64,000 nucleotides of DNA, taken from Balaenoptera acutorostrata (taxonomy: Eukaryota > Chordata > Mammalia > Artiodactyla > Balaenopteridae). Position 1 is the stretch's first letter. Each line of letters begins with the position of its first letter. This document shows positions 24,708 to 34,080 of the stretch, piece by piece. The notes under the pieces are model-generated. The model searched no databases. It was not told the DNA's origin and was given only the letters and a program-made list of their open reading frames with translations. Made by a program: the position numbers and the translations under genes. The DNA is taken from NCBI RefSeq assembly GCF_949987535.1, contig NC_080066.1:127638335-127702334 (forward strand). The letters run 5' to 3'.

Positions 24708-27700
24708 TCTTTTCGTCTCATTTATGGTTTCCTTTGCTGTGCAAAAGCTTTTAAGTTTCATTAGGTCCCATTTGTTTATTTTTGTTTTTATTTCCATTTC
24801 TCTAGGAGGTGGGTCAAAAAGGATCTTGCTGTGATTTATGTCATAGAGCGTTCTGCCTATGTTTTCCTCTAAGAGTTTTATAGTGTATGGCCTTACATTT
24901 AGGTCTTTAATCCATTTTGAGTTTATTTTTGTGTATGGTGTTAGGAAGTGTTCTAATTTCATTCTTTTACATGTAGCTGTCCAGTTTTCCCAGCACCACT
25001 TATTGAAGAGGCTGTCTTTTCTCCATTCTATATTCTTGCCTCCTTTATCAAAAATAAGGTGACCATATGTGCATGGGTTTACCTCTGGGCTTTCTATCCT
25101 GTACCATTGATCTATATTTCTGTTTTTGTGCCAATGTCATACTATCTTGATTACTGTAGCTTTGTACTATAGTGTGAAGTCAGGGAGCCTGATTCCTCAA
25201 GCTTTATTTTTCTTTCTCAAGACTGCTTTGGCTATTTGGGGTCTTTTGTGTTTCCATACAAATTGTAAAATTTTTTGTTCTAGTTCTGTGAAAAATGCCA
25301 CCAGTAATTTGATAGGGATTGCATTGAATCTATAGATTGCTTTGGGTAGTAGAGTCGTTTTCACAATATTGATTCTTCCAATCCAAGAACATGGTATATT
25401 TCTCCATTTGGTTGTCTTTGATTTCTTTCATCAGTATCTTATAGTTTTCTGCATACAGGTCTTTTGTCTCCTCTAGGTAGGTTTATTCCTAGGTATTTTA
25501 TTCTTTTTGTTGCAATGGTAAATGGGACTGTTTCCTTAATTTCTCTTTCTGACCTTTCATTGTTAGTATAGGAATGAAAGAGATTTCTGTGCATTAATTT
25601 CATATCCTGCAACCTTACCAAATTCAGATTAGTTTTAGTAGTTTTCTGGTAGCATCTTTGGGATTCTCGATGTATAGTATCATGTCATCTGCAAACAGTG
25701 ACAGTTTTACTTCTTCTTTTCCAATTTGGATTCCTTTTATTTCTTTTTCTTCTCTGATTGCCATGCCTAAGACTTCCAAAACTATATTGAATAATAGTGG
25801 CGAGAGTGGACACCCTTGACTTCTTCCTGATCTTAGAGGAAACACTTTCAGTTTTTCACCATTGAGAATGTTTGCTATGCATTTGTCATATATGGCTTTT
25901 ATTATGTTGAGGTAGGTTCCCTCTTTGCCCACTTTTTGGAGAGTTTTTATCATCAATGGATGCTGAAATTTGTCAAAAGCTTTTTCTGCATCTATTGAGA
26001 TGATCTTATGGTTTTTGTTCTTCAGTTTGTTAATATGGTGTATCACATTGATTGATTTGCATATATTGAAGAATCCTTGCAACCCTGGGATAAATTCCAC
26101 TTGATCATGGTATATGATCTTTTCAATGTGTTGTTGGATTCGGTTTGATAGTATTTTGTTGAGAATTTTTGTGTGTATGTTCATCAGTGATATTGGCCTG
26201 TAGTTTTCTTTTTTTGTAGTATCTTTGTCTGGTTTTGGCATCAGGGTGATGGTGGTCTTGTAGGACGAGTTTGTGAGTGTTCCTCCCTCTGTAATTTTTT
26301 GGAAGAGTTTGAGAAGGATAGGTGTCAGCTCTTCTCTAAATGTTTGATAGAATTCGCCTGTGAAGCCATCTGGTCCTGGACTTTTGTTTGCTGGAAGATT
26401 TTTAGTCACAGTTTCAATTTCATTACTTGTGATTGTTTTTTTCAAATTTTCTATTTCTTCCTGGTTCAGTCTTGGAAGTTTGTACTTTTCTAAGAATTTG
26501 TCCATTTCTTCCAGGTTGTCCATTTCATTGGCATATAACTGCTTGTAGTAGTCACTTATGATCCTTTGTATTTCTGTGGTGTCAGTTGTAACTTCTCCTT
26601 TTTCATTTCTAATTTTATTGATTTCAGTCCTCTCCCTTTTTTTCTTAATGAGTCTGGCTAAAGGTTTTTCAATTTTGTTTATCTGCTCAGAGAACCAGCT
26701 ATTAGTTTTATTGATCTTTGCTATTGTTTTGTTTCTATTTCATTTATTTCTGCTCTGCTTTTTATGATTTCTTTCCTTCTACTGACTTTGTGTTTTGTTT
26801 GTTCTTCTTTCTCCAGTTGCGTTAGGTGTAATGTTAGGTTGTTTATTTGAGATTTTTCTCGTTTCTTGAGGTAGGATTTTATTGTTATAAACTTCCTTCT
26901 TAGAACTGCTTTTGCTGCATCCCATAGGTTTTGGGTCGTCGTGTTTTCATTGTCATTTATTTCTAGGTAGTTTTTGATTTCCTCTTTGATTTCGTTAGTG
27001 ATTTCTTGGTTATTTAGTTGTGTACTGTTTAGCCTCCGTGTGTTTGTATTTTTTAGTTTTTTTTTTTCCTGTAATTGATTTCTAATCTCATAGCGTTGTG
27101 GTCGGAAAAGATGCCTGATACGATTTGTTTTCTTAAATTTACCAAGGCTTGATTTGTGACCCAAGATGTGATCTATCCTGGAGAATGTTCTGTGAGCACT
27201 TGAGAAGAAAGTGTATTCTGCCGCTTTTGGGTGGAATGTCCTATAACTATCAATCAAGTTTATTTAGTCTACTGTGTCATTTAAAGCTTGTGTTTCCTTA
27301 TTTATTTTCTGTCTGGTTGATCTGTCCATTTGTGTAAGTGGTGTGTTAAAGTTCCCCCTATTATTGTGTTACTGTCAATTTCCCCTTTTATGGCTGTTAG
27401 CATTTGCCTTACGTATTGAGGTGTTCCTATGTTGGGTTCATAAGTATTTATAATTGTTATATCTTCTTTTTGGACTGATCCCTTGATCATTATGTAGTGC
27501 TCTTCCTTGTCTCTTGTAATAGTCTTTAAAGTCTGTCTTATCTGATATGAGTATTGCTACTCTAGCTTTCTTTTGATTTCCATCTGCATGGAATATCTTT
27601 TTCCATCCCTCACTTTCAGCTCTATGTGTCCTTAGGTCTGAAGTGGGTCTCTTGTAGACAGCATATATATAGGTCTTGTTTTTGTACCCATTCAGCCAGT

Positions 27701-27774
27701 CTGTGTCTTTTGGTTGGAGCATTTAATCCACTTACCGTTAAGGTAATTATTGATATGTATGTTCCTATTACCAT
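24708..27774 (-). pseudogene. L1 ORF2 remnant (endonuclease and reverse transcriptase)
   Basis: Decayed ORF2 of the large L1. The start region is at about 27774 on the minus strand. The endonuclease part covers about 26720-27720, with recognisable Ser-Arg-Ile-Asp-His-Ile-Leu-Gly-His. The reverse transcriptase part covers about 25624-26523, keeping the Phe-Ala-Asp-Asp catalytic motif and the [10 protein letters not shown] block. The frame is split into at least five pieces by indels and stops, the longest 299 codons. ORF2 proteins nick target DNA and reverse-transcribe L1 RNA; this one cannot make a working product. Confidence 0.88.
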
Positions 27775-27831
27775 TTTCTTAAATGTTTTGGGGTTTTTTT
27801 GTAGGTTTTTTCCTTTTCTTGTGTTTCCTGC

Positions 27832-28770
27832 CTAGAGAAGTTCCTTTAGCATTTTTTGTAAAGCTGGATTGGTGGTGCTGAATTCTCTTAACGTTTGCTT
27901 GTCTGTAAAGGTTTTAATTTCTCTGTCAAATCTCAATGAGACCCTTGCTGGGTAGAGTAATCTTGGTTGTAGGTTTTTCCCTTTCATCACTTTAAATATG
28001 TCCTGCCACTCCCTCTGGATTGTAAAGTTTCTGCTGAAAGATCAGCTGTTAACCTTATGGGGATTCCCTTGTATGTTATTTGTTGCTTTTCGCTTGCTTT
28101 TAATATTTTTTCTTCGTATTTAATTTTTTATAGTTTGATTAATATGTGTCTTGGTGTGTTTCTCCTTGGATTTTTCCTTTATGGGACTCTCTGCGCTTCC
28201 TGGACTTGATTGACTATTTACTTTCCCATGTTAGGGAAATTTTTGACTATAATCTGTTCAGATATTTCTCAGGCCCTTTCCCTTTCTCTTCTTCTTCTGG
28301 GATGCATATAATTTGAATGTTGGTGTGTTTAATGTTGTCCCAGAGGTCTCTGAGACTGTCCTCATTTCTTTTCATTCCTTATTCTTTATTCTGCTCTTTG
28401 GCAGTTATTTCCACCATTCTACCTACCAGCTCACTTACCTGTTCTTCTGCCTCAGTTATTCGATTCCGTCTAGTTTAGTTTTCATTTCAGTTACTGTGTT
28501 GTTCATCACTGATTGTTTGTTCTTTAGTTCTTCTAGGTCCTTGTTAAACACTTCTTGTATCTTCTCCATCTGTGCCTCCATTCTATTTCCAAGATCTTGG
28601 ATCATCTTTGCTATCATTACTCTGAATTCTTTTTCAGGTAGATTGCCTATTTGCTCTTCATTTATTTGGTCTTGTGGGATTTTACCTCACTCCTTCATCT
28701 GCAACGTATTTCTGTGTCATCTCATTTTGTCTAACCTACTGCATTTATGGTCTCCTTTTTGCAGGCTGCA
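27832..28770 (-). pseudogene. L1 ORF1 remnant
   Basis: Decayed ORF1 (RNA-binding chaperone of L1), identified by alignment to the better preserved ORF1 at 46272-47213. Shared features are the region encoding acidic Leu-Pro-Glu-Lys-Glu-Phe-Arg near the N-terminus and the common 3' end followed by ggaaacac. The stop TAG is at 27834-27832. Internal stops and frameshifts are present, for example near 28740. Frames on the opposite strand (such as 28313-28810) are antisense shadows of this region. Confidence 0.75.
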
Positions 28771-29221
28771 GGGTCGAAATTCCTCGTTTCTGTCATCTGC
28801 CCCTTGGTGAGTGAGGTTGGTCCAGGGGCTCATGTAGGTTTCCTGGTGGGAGGGACTGTGCTCTGGTGGGTGAGCTGAGTCTTTCCCCTCTGAAGGGCAG
28901 GGATGCATCAGGTGGTGTGTTTTGGGGTGTCTGTGAGCTTAGTAAGACTTTAGGCAGCCTATCTGCTGATGAGTGGGTCTTTGTTCCTGTCTTTCTGGTT
29001 GTTTGGCATGAGGTGTCCAGCACTGGAGCCTACAGGCAGTTGTGCAGGGCCAGGTCCTGATGTTTATATGCATACCTCCAAGAGCACACACACTGATTAA
29101 TATTCCCTGGGACCAGGAAGTCTCTGGAGGTCCAGCATCTTCGACTCAGTGCTCCCACTCTGGAGGCCTAGGCCTGACCTCTGGCTGGAGAAACAAGAGC
29201 CCTCAAGCTGCACAGTGCAAC

Positions 29222-29705
29222 CAGAGAAAAACGAAAGAAAACCAAAACTAAAACCAAACAAACAGACAAACAAAACCCAAGACAAATACCAAAAACAACA
29301 GCAAACAAACAGCAGTAACAAACACACAGAAAAAAGAAAAAAAGAAAAATTAAAAAAAAATTCAAGACAACAAAAGAATTAAAAAATGAGCACAGTCAAT
29401 AATGACTAAACTAACAAAAGAAAATACGACAAATAAAACAAAAACAGAAAGCAAACAAAAAAAGTGAAGGAAAAATATATGCATAAAAACAATTAAAAAA
29501 TAAAGATAAAAACAAAGAACAAGAAAAAACCCATGAAACAATAAAAAGGTAAAATAAAAATAGAAAAATAAAAAGATATATATTAAAAAATAAAAATAAA
29601 TAAAAATAAAAATTTTTAATAAAAGATAAAAAATAATAAAAGCAACAACACCAAGAACTGAACAAAACGAAACCAACACAAAAAGAATAATAGTAATAAG
29701 AATAT
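29222..29705 (+). repeat. A-rich tract in L1 5' UTR (T-rich in L1 sense)
   Basis: About 480 bp made almost entirely of A with scattered C, G and T, full of aaacaaac, aaaaagaaa and aataaaa words. In the L1 sense direction it is a T-rich tract between ORF1 and the GC-rich upstream 5' UTR. It yields long low-complexity frames on both strands that are not genes. It could be a native feature of this L1 subfamily or a local microsatellite expansion. Confidence 0.75.
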
Positions 29706-30267
29706 TTTCCTGGGGCCTCCTCTGTCAGTGTCCTGGCTCCCACAGTGAGCCAGAGCCAATCCCCACCTCCCCAGGAGGCCTTCTAATACCTCTAGGTAAG
29801 TCTGTGGACCCGCTGTGGGCACTGTGGGGCCAGCTCAGACTCTGACCTGGCCCGACTCCCATGTGTACTTGCCCCCAAAGTCCACTGCTGTGAAGACTAG
29901 ACTGGTTTCAATTGTGGGAACACTCGTTGTCTATTCAGGTATTCCACAGATGCAGGATTTACCAAGCCAATCTCTGGGATTTAATGTGAGGCTTGTGCAG
30001 CTGCACAGAAAAATCTCCATTCCTCTTCCTTAGTTGCACCACCCCTAGGACTCACCTTTGGTTTTGACACCTCTGCATGTGTGCCACCCTCAGGCATCTG
30101 TTCCTTGCCCAGGCGAGAGGGAGTGAAAGCAGCAGCTGCTTGGGGCACAGTCACTCACTCCAGCTGGGGAGGTGTATGGCGGCCACAATTGGGGTGTATG
30201 CTAGCTGCCAGTCACGGTGGGGTCTGGCAGGCAGTTGCAACAGACTATGGCATGCTCGCTCTGGTGG

Positions 30268-30930
30268 GAGCCCCTCCCAGTGCCCATGGAGGCAGGAGCT
30301 GGTGGGTGGGGGTGCCTGTCCCCCACCCCCCTCGTGCCTCTCAATGATGGTGCCTTGTTTTCCAGGCAGATCACGCTTCCTCTAGGGGCATTCCCAGCCA
30401 TGCATCCCCTCACTCCCATCCCCTCTGCTCTATCCATGCAGCCAACAGCCCTCCTCTCCCCAGATCTGTTCTTCCAACTCCATACTTTAGCACTCAGCCA
30501 CAACCAGCATTGGTGGACTCTTGACCCAGGCAAGGGCACCCAGGGCTGATTCCCAAGGAGGCTTTGGGATGGGCAGCACTCAGTCCCCCGGAGCCCACAT
30601 GGGTGGAGGAGACCCTGGCCCAAGGGGTGGGCGGGCCTGTTCAGATGGAAGCCCCTCCCAGTGCCCACAGAGGCTGAAGAAGCTGGCAGGTGGGGAAAGG
30701 GGTTATAATGGCAGCTTCACTCCCTTGCCCACCACTCAACAATGACCCCTTGCTTCTATGATGTCCCAGGCTTTTTCTGCAGACTTTCCTGGTTGTGGAG
30801 CTCCTTACTCCTGTCCCTTCAGGCTGTCTTTTCACAGCCAACAGCTGTCCCTTCCCTGGGTTCACACTCCAAAACCCACTTTCCAGCACCCAGCCCCCTT
30901 CGCAACAGGTGGCTCAAGACCCAGGCCGGA
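30268..30930 (-). repeat. Tandem monomer-like repeat in L1 5' UTR
   Basis: GC-rich part of the 5' UTR with two diverged copies of a unit of about 380-390 bp. The word agcccctcccagtgccca occurs at about 30269 and again at about 30651. Further matching pairs are agccaacagc (about 30440 and 30837) and ctcttgacccaggc / ctcaagacccaggc (about 30519 and 30913). Such repeated monomers act as promoters in some mammalian L1 families (known for mouse); promoter function here is inference. Confidence 0.65.
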
Positions 30931-31309
30931 ATGTGCAGAGCTGTGGTGTAGACCATGTGTGCAGTTCTTACTTTGTCCTGCCTTCCACAGACCATTCTCT
31001 GTGTTCTCCTTTGATCCCTCGAAGGTCCTTTTCTGTCCCAGATGATTTCCCCATTATGAGGGAGTTTTTCCTGAGTGTGGGGACCTCCCCTCACCTTCAG
31101 CTTCCCGCCAGACTTGCTGGCCTCTTTTACTTTTTCTTTCTTTCATCCTATTTGGTTGTGAGGGGATTTTTCTTGTCCTTTAGGTGTCCGAAGTCTTCAG
31201 CTGATGTTCAGCAGGTGCTCTATGAGAACTGTTCCATTTGTAGATGTATTCTTGATGTACTTGTAGGAGTGACAAATTCCGCATCCTCCTATTCCACCGT
31301 CTTGACTCC

Positions 31310-31533
31310 TTCTCTATTTTTCTTCAGTGTGAAGACAGCCATGTTGACAAGTCTCAGATGTCCATCCACAGCTATGTGCTGCCCAAGCTCTACAAGGGCG
31401 ACCTGGACCTGCGGGCCCTGCCCTTCGACTCCCCGCAGATGTATATATTCGAGGGGGGTGGCTCAGTCGCTGTGGGGTCATTGAGCTCCCTGCAGTCGGC
31501 CACGTCAGTCTCAGAGCAGAGCTTCGACTTCCT
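31310..31533 (+). pseudogene. Cadherin-like cytoplasmic-tail exon fragment carried by L1
   Basis: Plus-strand coding-like sequence that is GC-rich unlike its surroundings. It starts with an intron-end-like ctatttttcttcag (31314-31327), then an open phase-0 frame from 31328 encoding Cys-Glu-Asp-Ser-His and continuing to 31533. It includes Asp-Leu-Arg-Ala-Leu-Pro and Phe-Glu-Gly-Gly-Gly-Ser, then Gly-Ser-Leu-Ser-Ser-Leu-Gln-Ser-Ala. This matches the layout of the catenin-binding end of classical-type cadherins (Glu-Gly-x-Gly-Ser ... Ser-Leu-Ser-Ser-Leu ... Asp/Phe-Leu). I cannot name the member. It has no start codon context, no full tail and no promoter, so it is a fragment. It lies antisense to the L1 that carries it and inside the target duplication. 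Confidence 0.7.
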
Positions 31534-31680
31534 CCCTGCTAACGTCTTGATTTTAGCCCCATTATACTCATTTTGAATTTCTGTCCTCTAGAACTTTAAG
31601 ATAATAAATGTGGTTGTTTTTAGCCACAAAATGTGTGGTAATTTTTGTTAGAGTGGCAACAGAAAACTAATATAGCATGC
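31534..31680 (+). mobile_element. MLT1-type LTR, right part
   Basis: Continuation of the LTR at 23401-23777. The ccctgctaacgtctt duplication is followed by gattttagccccattatact, the typical cctctagaactttaagataa and the MLT1 end motif (ttgtttttagccac, gtggtaatttttgttagag, gaaaactaatatag). The split point coincides with the L1 target duplication. Confidence 0.82.
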
Positions 31681-31864
31681 AATCATTTACTGACTGTCTT
31701 GCTCAAAGCTCGACTTGAATTGTTTCATCATCAGTTAGCATCTCGTTTTCAGTCTACTTTTCATCCAAATCTCATTTTTTTTCTTAAAGAATTATTGGAA
31801 GATAAAATGAATAGCTTTGTCTCATGACTTGATATATCTCAACAGTTTCATGTCCTGCACATAG

Positions 31865-32070
31865 TGCTAATAGTAATGATGATAATAATAATACAATATG
31901 TTGAACACTTACTCCAGATAAATGAATCCTCTCAACAATCTTTTGAAGTATTTAATATTATTATCCCCATGTTATAGATAAGAAAACTTAGAGTGACTCA
32001 GTAATTTGCCTTATGCCATACAGTTAGAAAATAGCAGAGGCAGAATTTGAACCCAGTGAGTTTTAAAATC
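31865..32070 (+). repeat. MIR SINE
   Basis: Plus-orientation MIR with aatattattatccccatgtt, agataagaaaacttagagtg, gccatacagttagaaaatag and a cagaatttgaacccagtgag end. The element is diverged and has no visible target duplication. Confidence 0.75.
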
Positions 32071-32114
32071 TCGTACCTTAATGCTAGGCAATCATTATTT
32101 TAATAAATATGTTA

Positions 32115-32445
32115 TAAAAAGTCAACTTTATTGTGGTATAATTTACATGCAATAAAATTCTCTCATTTTAAATGTACAAGTCAATAACATTTGATCAATA
32201 TATATTATAGTGTAAGCATGAACTCAGTCAAGATATAGAACATTTCCATCTCACCAGAAAGCTCCCTCACTTTCCTTTGTAGTTAATCTTCACAACCCCT
32301 GTTCCTATGCCAGACAATTACTGATCTGACTTCCTTCATTAACTGATGATTATTGCCTTTTCAAGAATATCATATTAATGCAATTATGCAGTAAGTACTT
32401 TTTTGTGTGTCTGGCTACTCAGCATCATTTCTGTTATATATATAT

Positions 32446-32504
<59 letters not shown>

Positions 32505-33430
32505 CTCCTTTAAAGTCTTTATCTGCTAAGTTCAATGTTTAACTTTCTTTGGTTTCTATGGACTAATTTTTACTTTTCATTGATTACGTATCACATTTCC
32601 TATTTCTCTGTCCACTAGTGATTTTTATTGAATAATGGGCATTGGAGATATTATATTTTAGAGACTTTAGATCTGTAATCTTTCTCAGAAAGCAGCTTTG
32701 TTTTAACAGACTATTCAGTTACTGATAAATTATATTGAACTTGTATAGGCTTAGTTTTACACTAACAGAGCAGATCTGCGAAAAACCCAAATTGTTGCCC
32801 TAGACTCTGACTTTGTGGGAACTAACCTCCAAATCTGTCTTTACTGCGACTCTTGTTGCAGCTTAGATTTAGGCTCTTTCAGGAAAGGTCTAGAGAAGAT
32901 ATTTCTTCAGGGCATAATTCTAACTACTAAGGAAGAACCTGCCTCGTTTTCTTTGTGCTGCCAGGAGCTTTTATGAGCTCTCTTCACTCTAAAATGGTTT
33001 AAACTTCAATATTTCCTACTGTTCTTCTCCCAGGACTCCTTGACTTCCCCATTTGTGTTCTGTTGTCAACTCCATAAAAACTGCTATACTGCCCTATTGT
33101 AAGCCTTGGGGTTTTCTAGTCTTGCACAAGTACAGCCTAGCCTTCAGGCAAAGACACATGGAAAACCCTCTATAGTCTTTTAAAGTCAACCCTGAATGCA
33201 TCCCTTCTTTCTGTTACCCTGACTACAGATTCTGTTCCAGCTGCCCAGTACTCTGATCTCTGCCTCCTGAACTCAGTGGGACCTCCACATTCCACTTGAA
33301 TTTCAGGGCTTTGTGCCAGTGTCAGGAGATTGTCCTCAGTCAGAGAATTGGACTCTTATGGAGATCACCTTATTAGTTTCTCTTTTTTCCATATTTTCAT
33401 AGATTTCAGTCTTGCCCTGCCTCTTCTCTA
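32115..33430 (-). mobile_element. Old L1 fragments, antisense to plus strand
   Basis: The first part (about 32115-32430) resembles an L1M 3' end in reverse: attgtggtataatttacatg and later a gaatatcatattaatgcaat stretch ending in tctggctactcagcatcatt. The second part (about 32503-33430) resembles the reverse of an old L1 5' region (tttctatggactaattttta, ttttattgaataatgggcat). The two are separated by a (TA)n tract. The family call is by eye and diverged. Confidence 0.5.
32435..32502. repeat. (TA)n microsatellite with short CA patch
   Basis: About 68 bp of alternating TA interrupted by one acacacacaca patch near 32445-32456. A long TA run of this kind is self-complementary and usually length-variable. 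Confidence 0.97.
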
Positions 33431-33899
33431 TTTTCTGAAAACAGTTACCTAATATAAAAGATATTTTAATAGTTGTTTATGGCAGCAGGACTTCTCTGGA
33501 ACCAGTTACTATTGCATGGCTTCAAGATACTCTCATTTTGATAACTTTTACAGATAATCATGTTAATGGTTAAGATACACATACATATGTATCAGATATC
33601 TTGCATATTTTATGCTTTTGTTTATGCGAATATTGCACATACTGAAAAGCAGAAAAGACAATATCAAAATCATCATTAAATTGATCAATCAGAGGTAGCT
33701 TCCTTAGTATTTTGTTGTATGTTGCTTCAGTTCTTTTTTTAACGTATATCTACATATGTACAATTGTATGGTGTAAAGTAGTTTATCCTTCAGAATTTTA
33801 GAGCAATTTTGTCTAATTATACATAAGACCATGTATATTCATATTATACACAAATGTATAAATATGAATACCCAATTTTTAAACAAAAAATCTGCATTC

Positions 33900-34080
33900 T
33901 TCACATCATAGCTGTCACTTTCTAGCTGGATGACCTTGACTTGATCTCCTAATCTCTCTGCCTCAATTTCCTCATCAGGTGAGTGATGATGATAATAGTA
34001 ACTAGCATAAGTTTTTTTGGGAAAATTAAAATGAGTTAAAATATGTAAACCATAAATTATGTCTCAAACATTATCTTCAC
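33900..34080 (+). repeat. MIR SINE
   Basis: Contains the MIR core in plus orientation: tagctggatgaccttgactt, gcctcaatttcctcatcagg, a gatgataatagtaactagca segment and aaatgagttaaaatatgtaa. This is one of the better MIR matches in the window. Confidence 0.82.

Larger units (their letters stand above)
23778..31533 (-). mobile_element. Near-full-length L1 with foreign 5' extension
   Basis: L1 in gene-sense (minus) orientation. Read 5' to 3', it has a cadherin-like extension (31310-31533), a 5' UTR beginning near 31309 (aggagtcaagacggtgg), a decayed ORF1, a decayed ORF2, a rearranged block (24521-24707), a 3' UTR and an A-rich tail (poly-T at about 23776-23796). The target duplication is ccctgctgacatctt (23761-23775) and ccctgctaacgtctt (31534-31548), with two transitions. 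Because the right copy lies beyond the cadherin-like part, that part was inserted in the same event. Multiple frameshifts make the copy inactive. Confidence 0.88.

Noticed and set aside
28313..28810. 165-codon plus-strand frame
   Set aside because: Antisense shadow of the decayed ORF1 of the large L1.
29362..29743. Hydrophobic minus-strand frames that look like membrane proteins
   Set aside because: Translation of a T-rich low-complexity tract gives Phe, Leu and Tyr runs; no real transmembrane gene is supported.
30795..31484. 229-codon plus-strand frame across the L1 5' end
   Set aside because: It runs antisense through the L1 5' UTR and then through the cadherin-like segment in the wrong frame, so it is chance.
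31358..31576. Treating the cadherin-like frame as a functional gene
   Set aside because: It lacks the rest of the cadherin, runs into the MLT1 LTR at its 3' side, and is bounded by an L1 target duplication.
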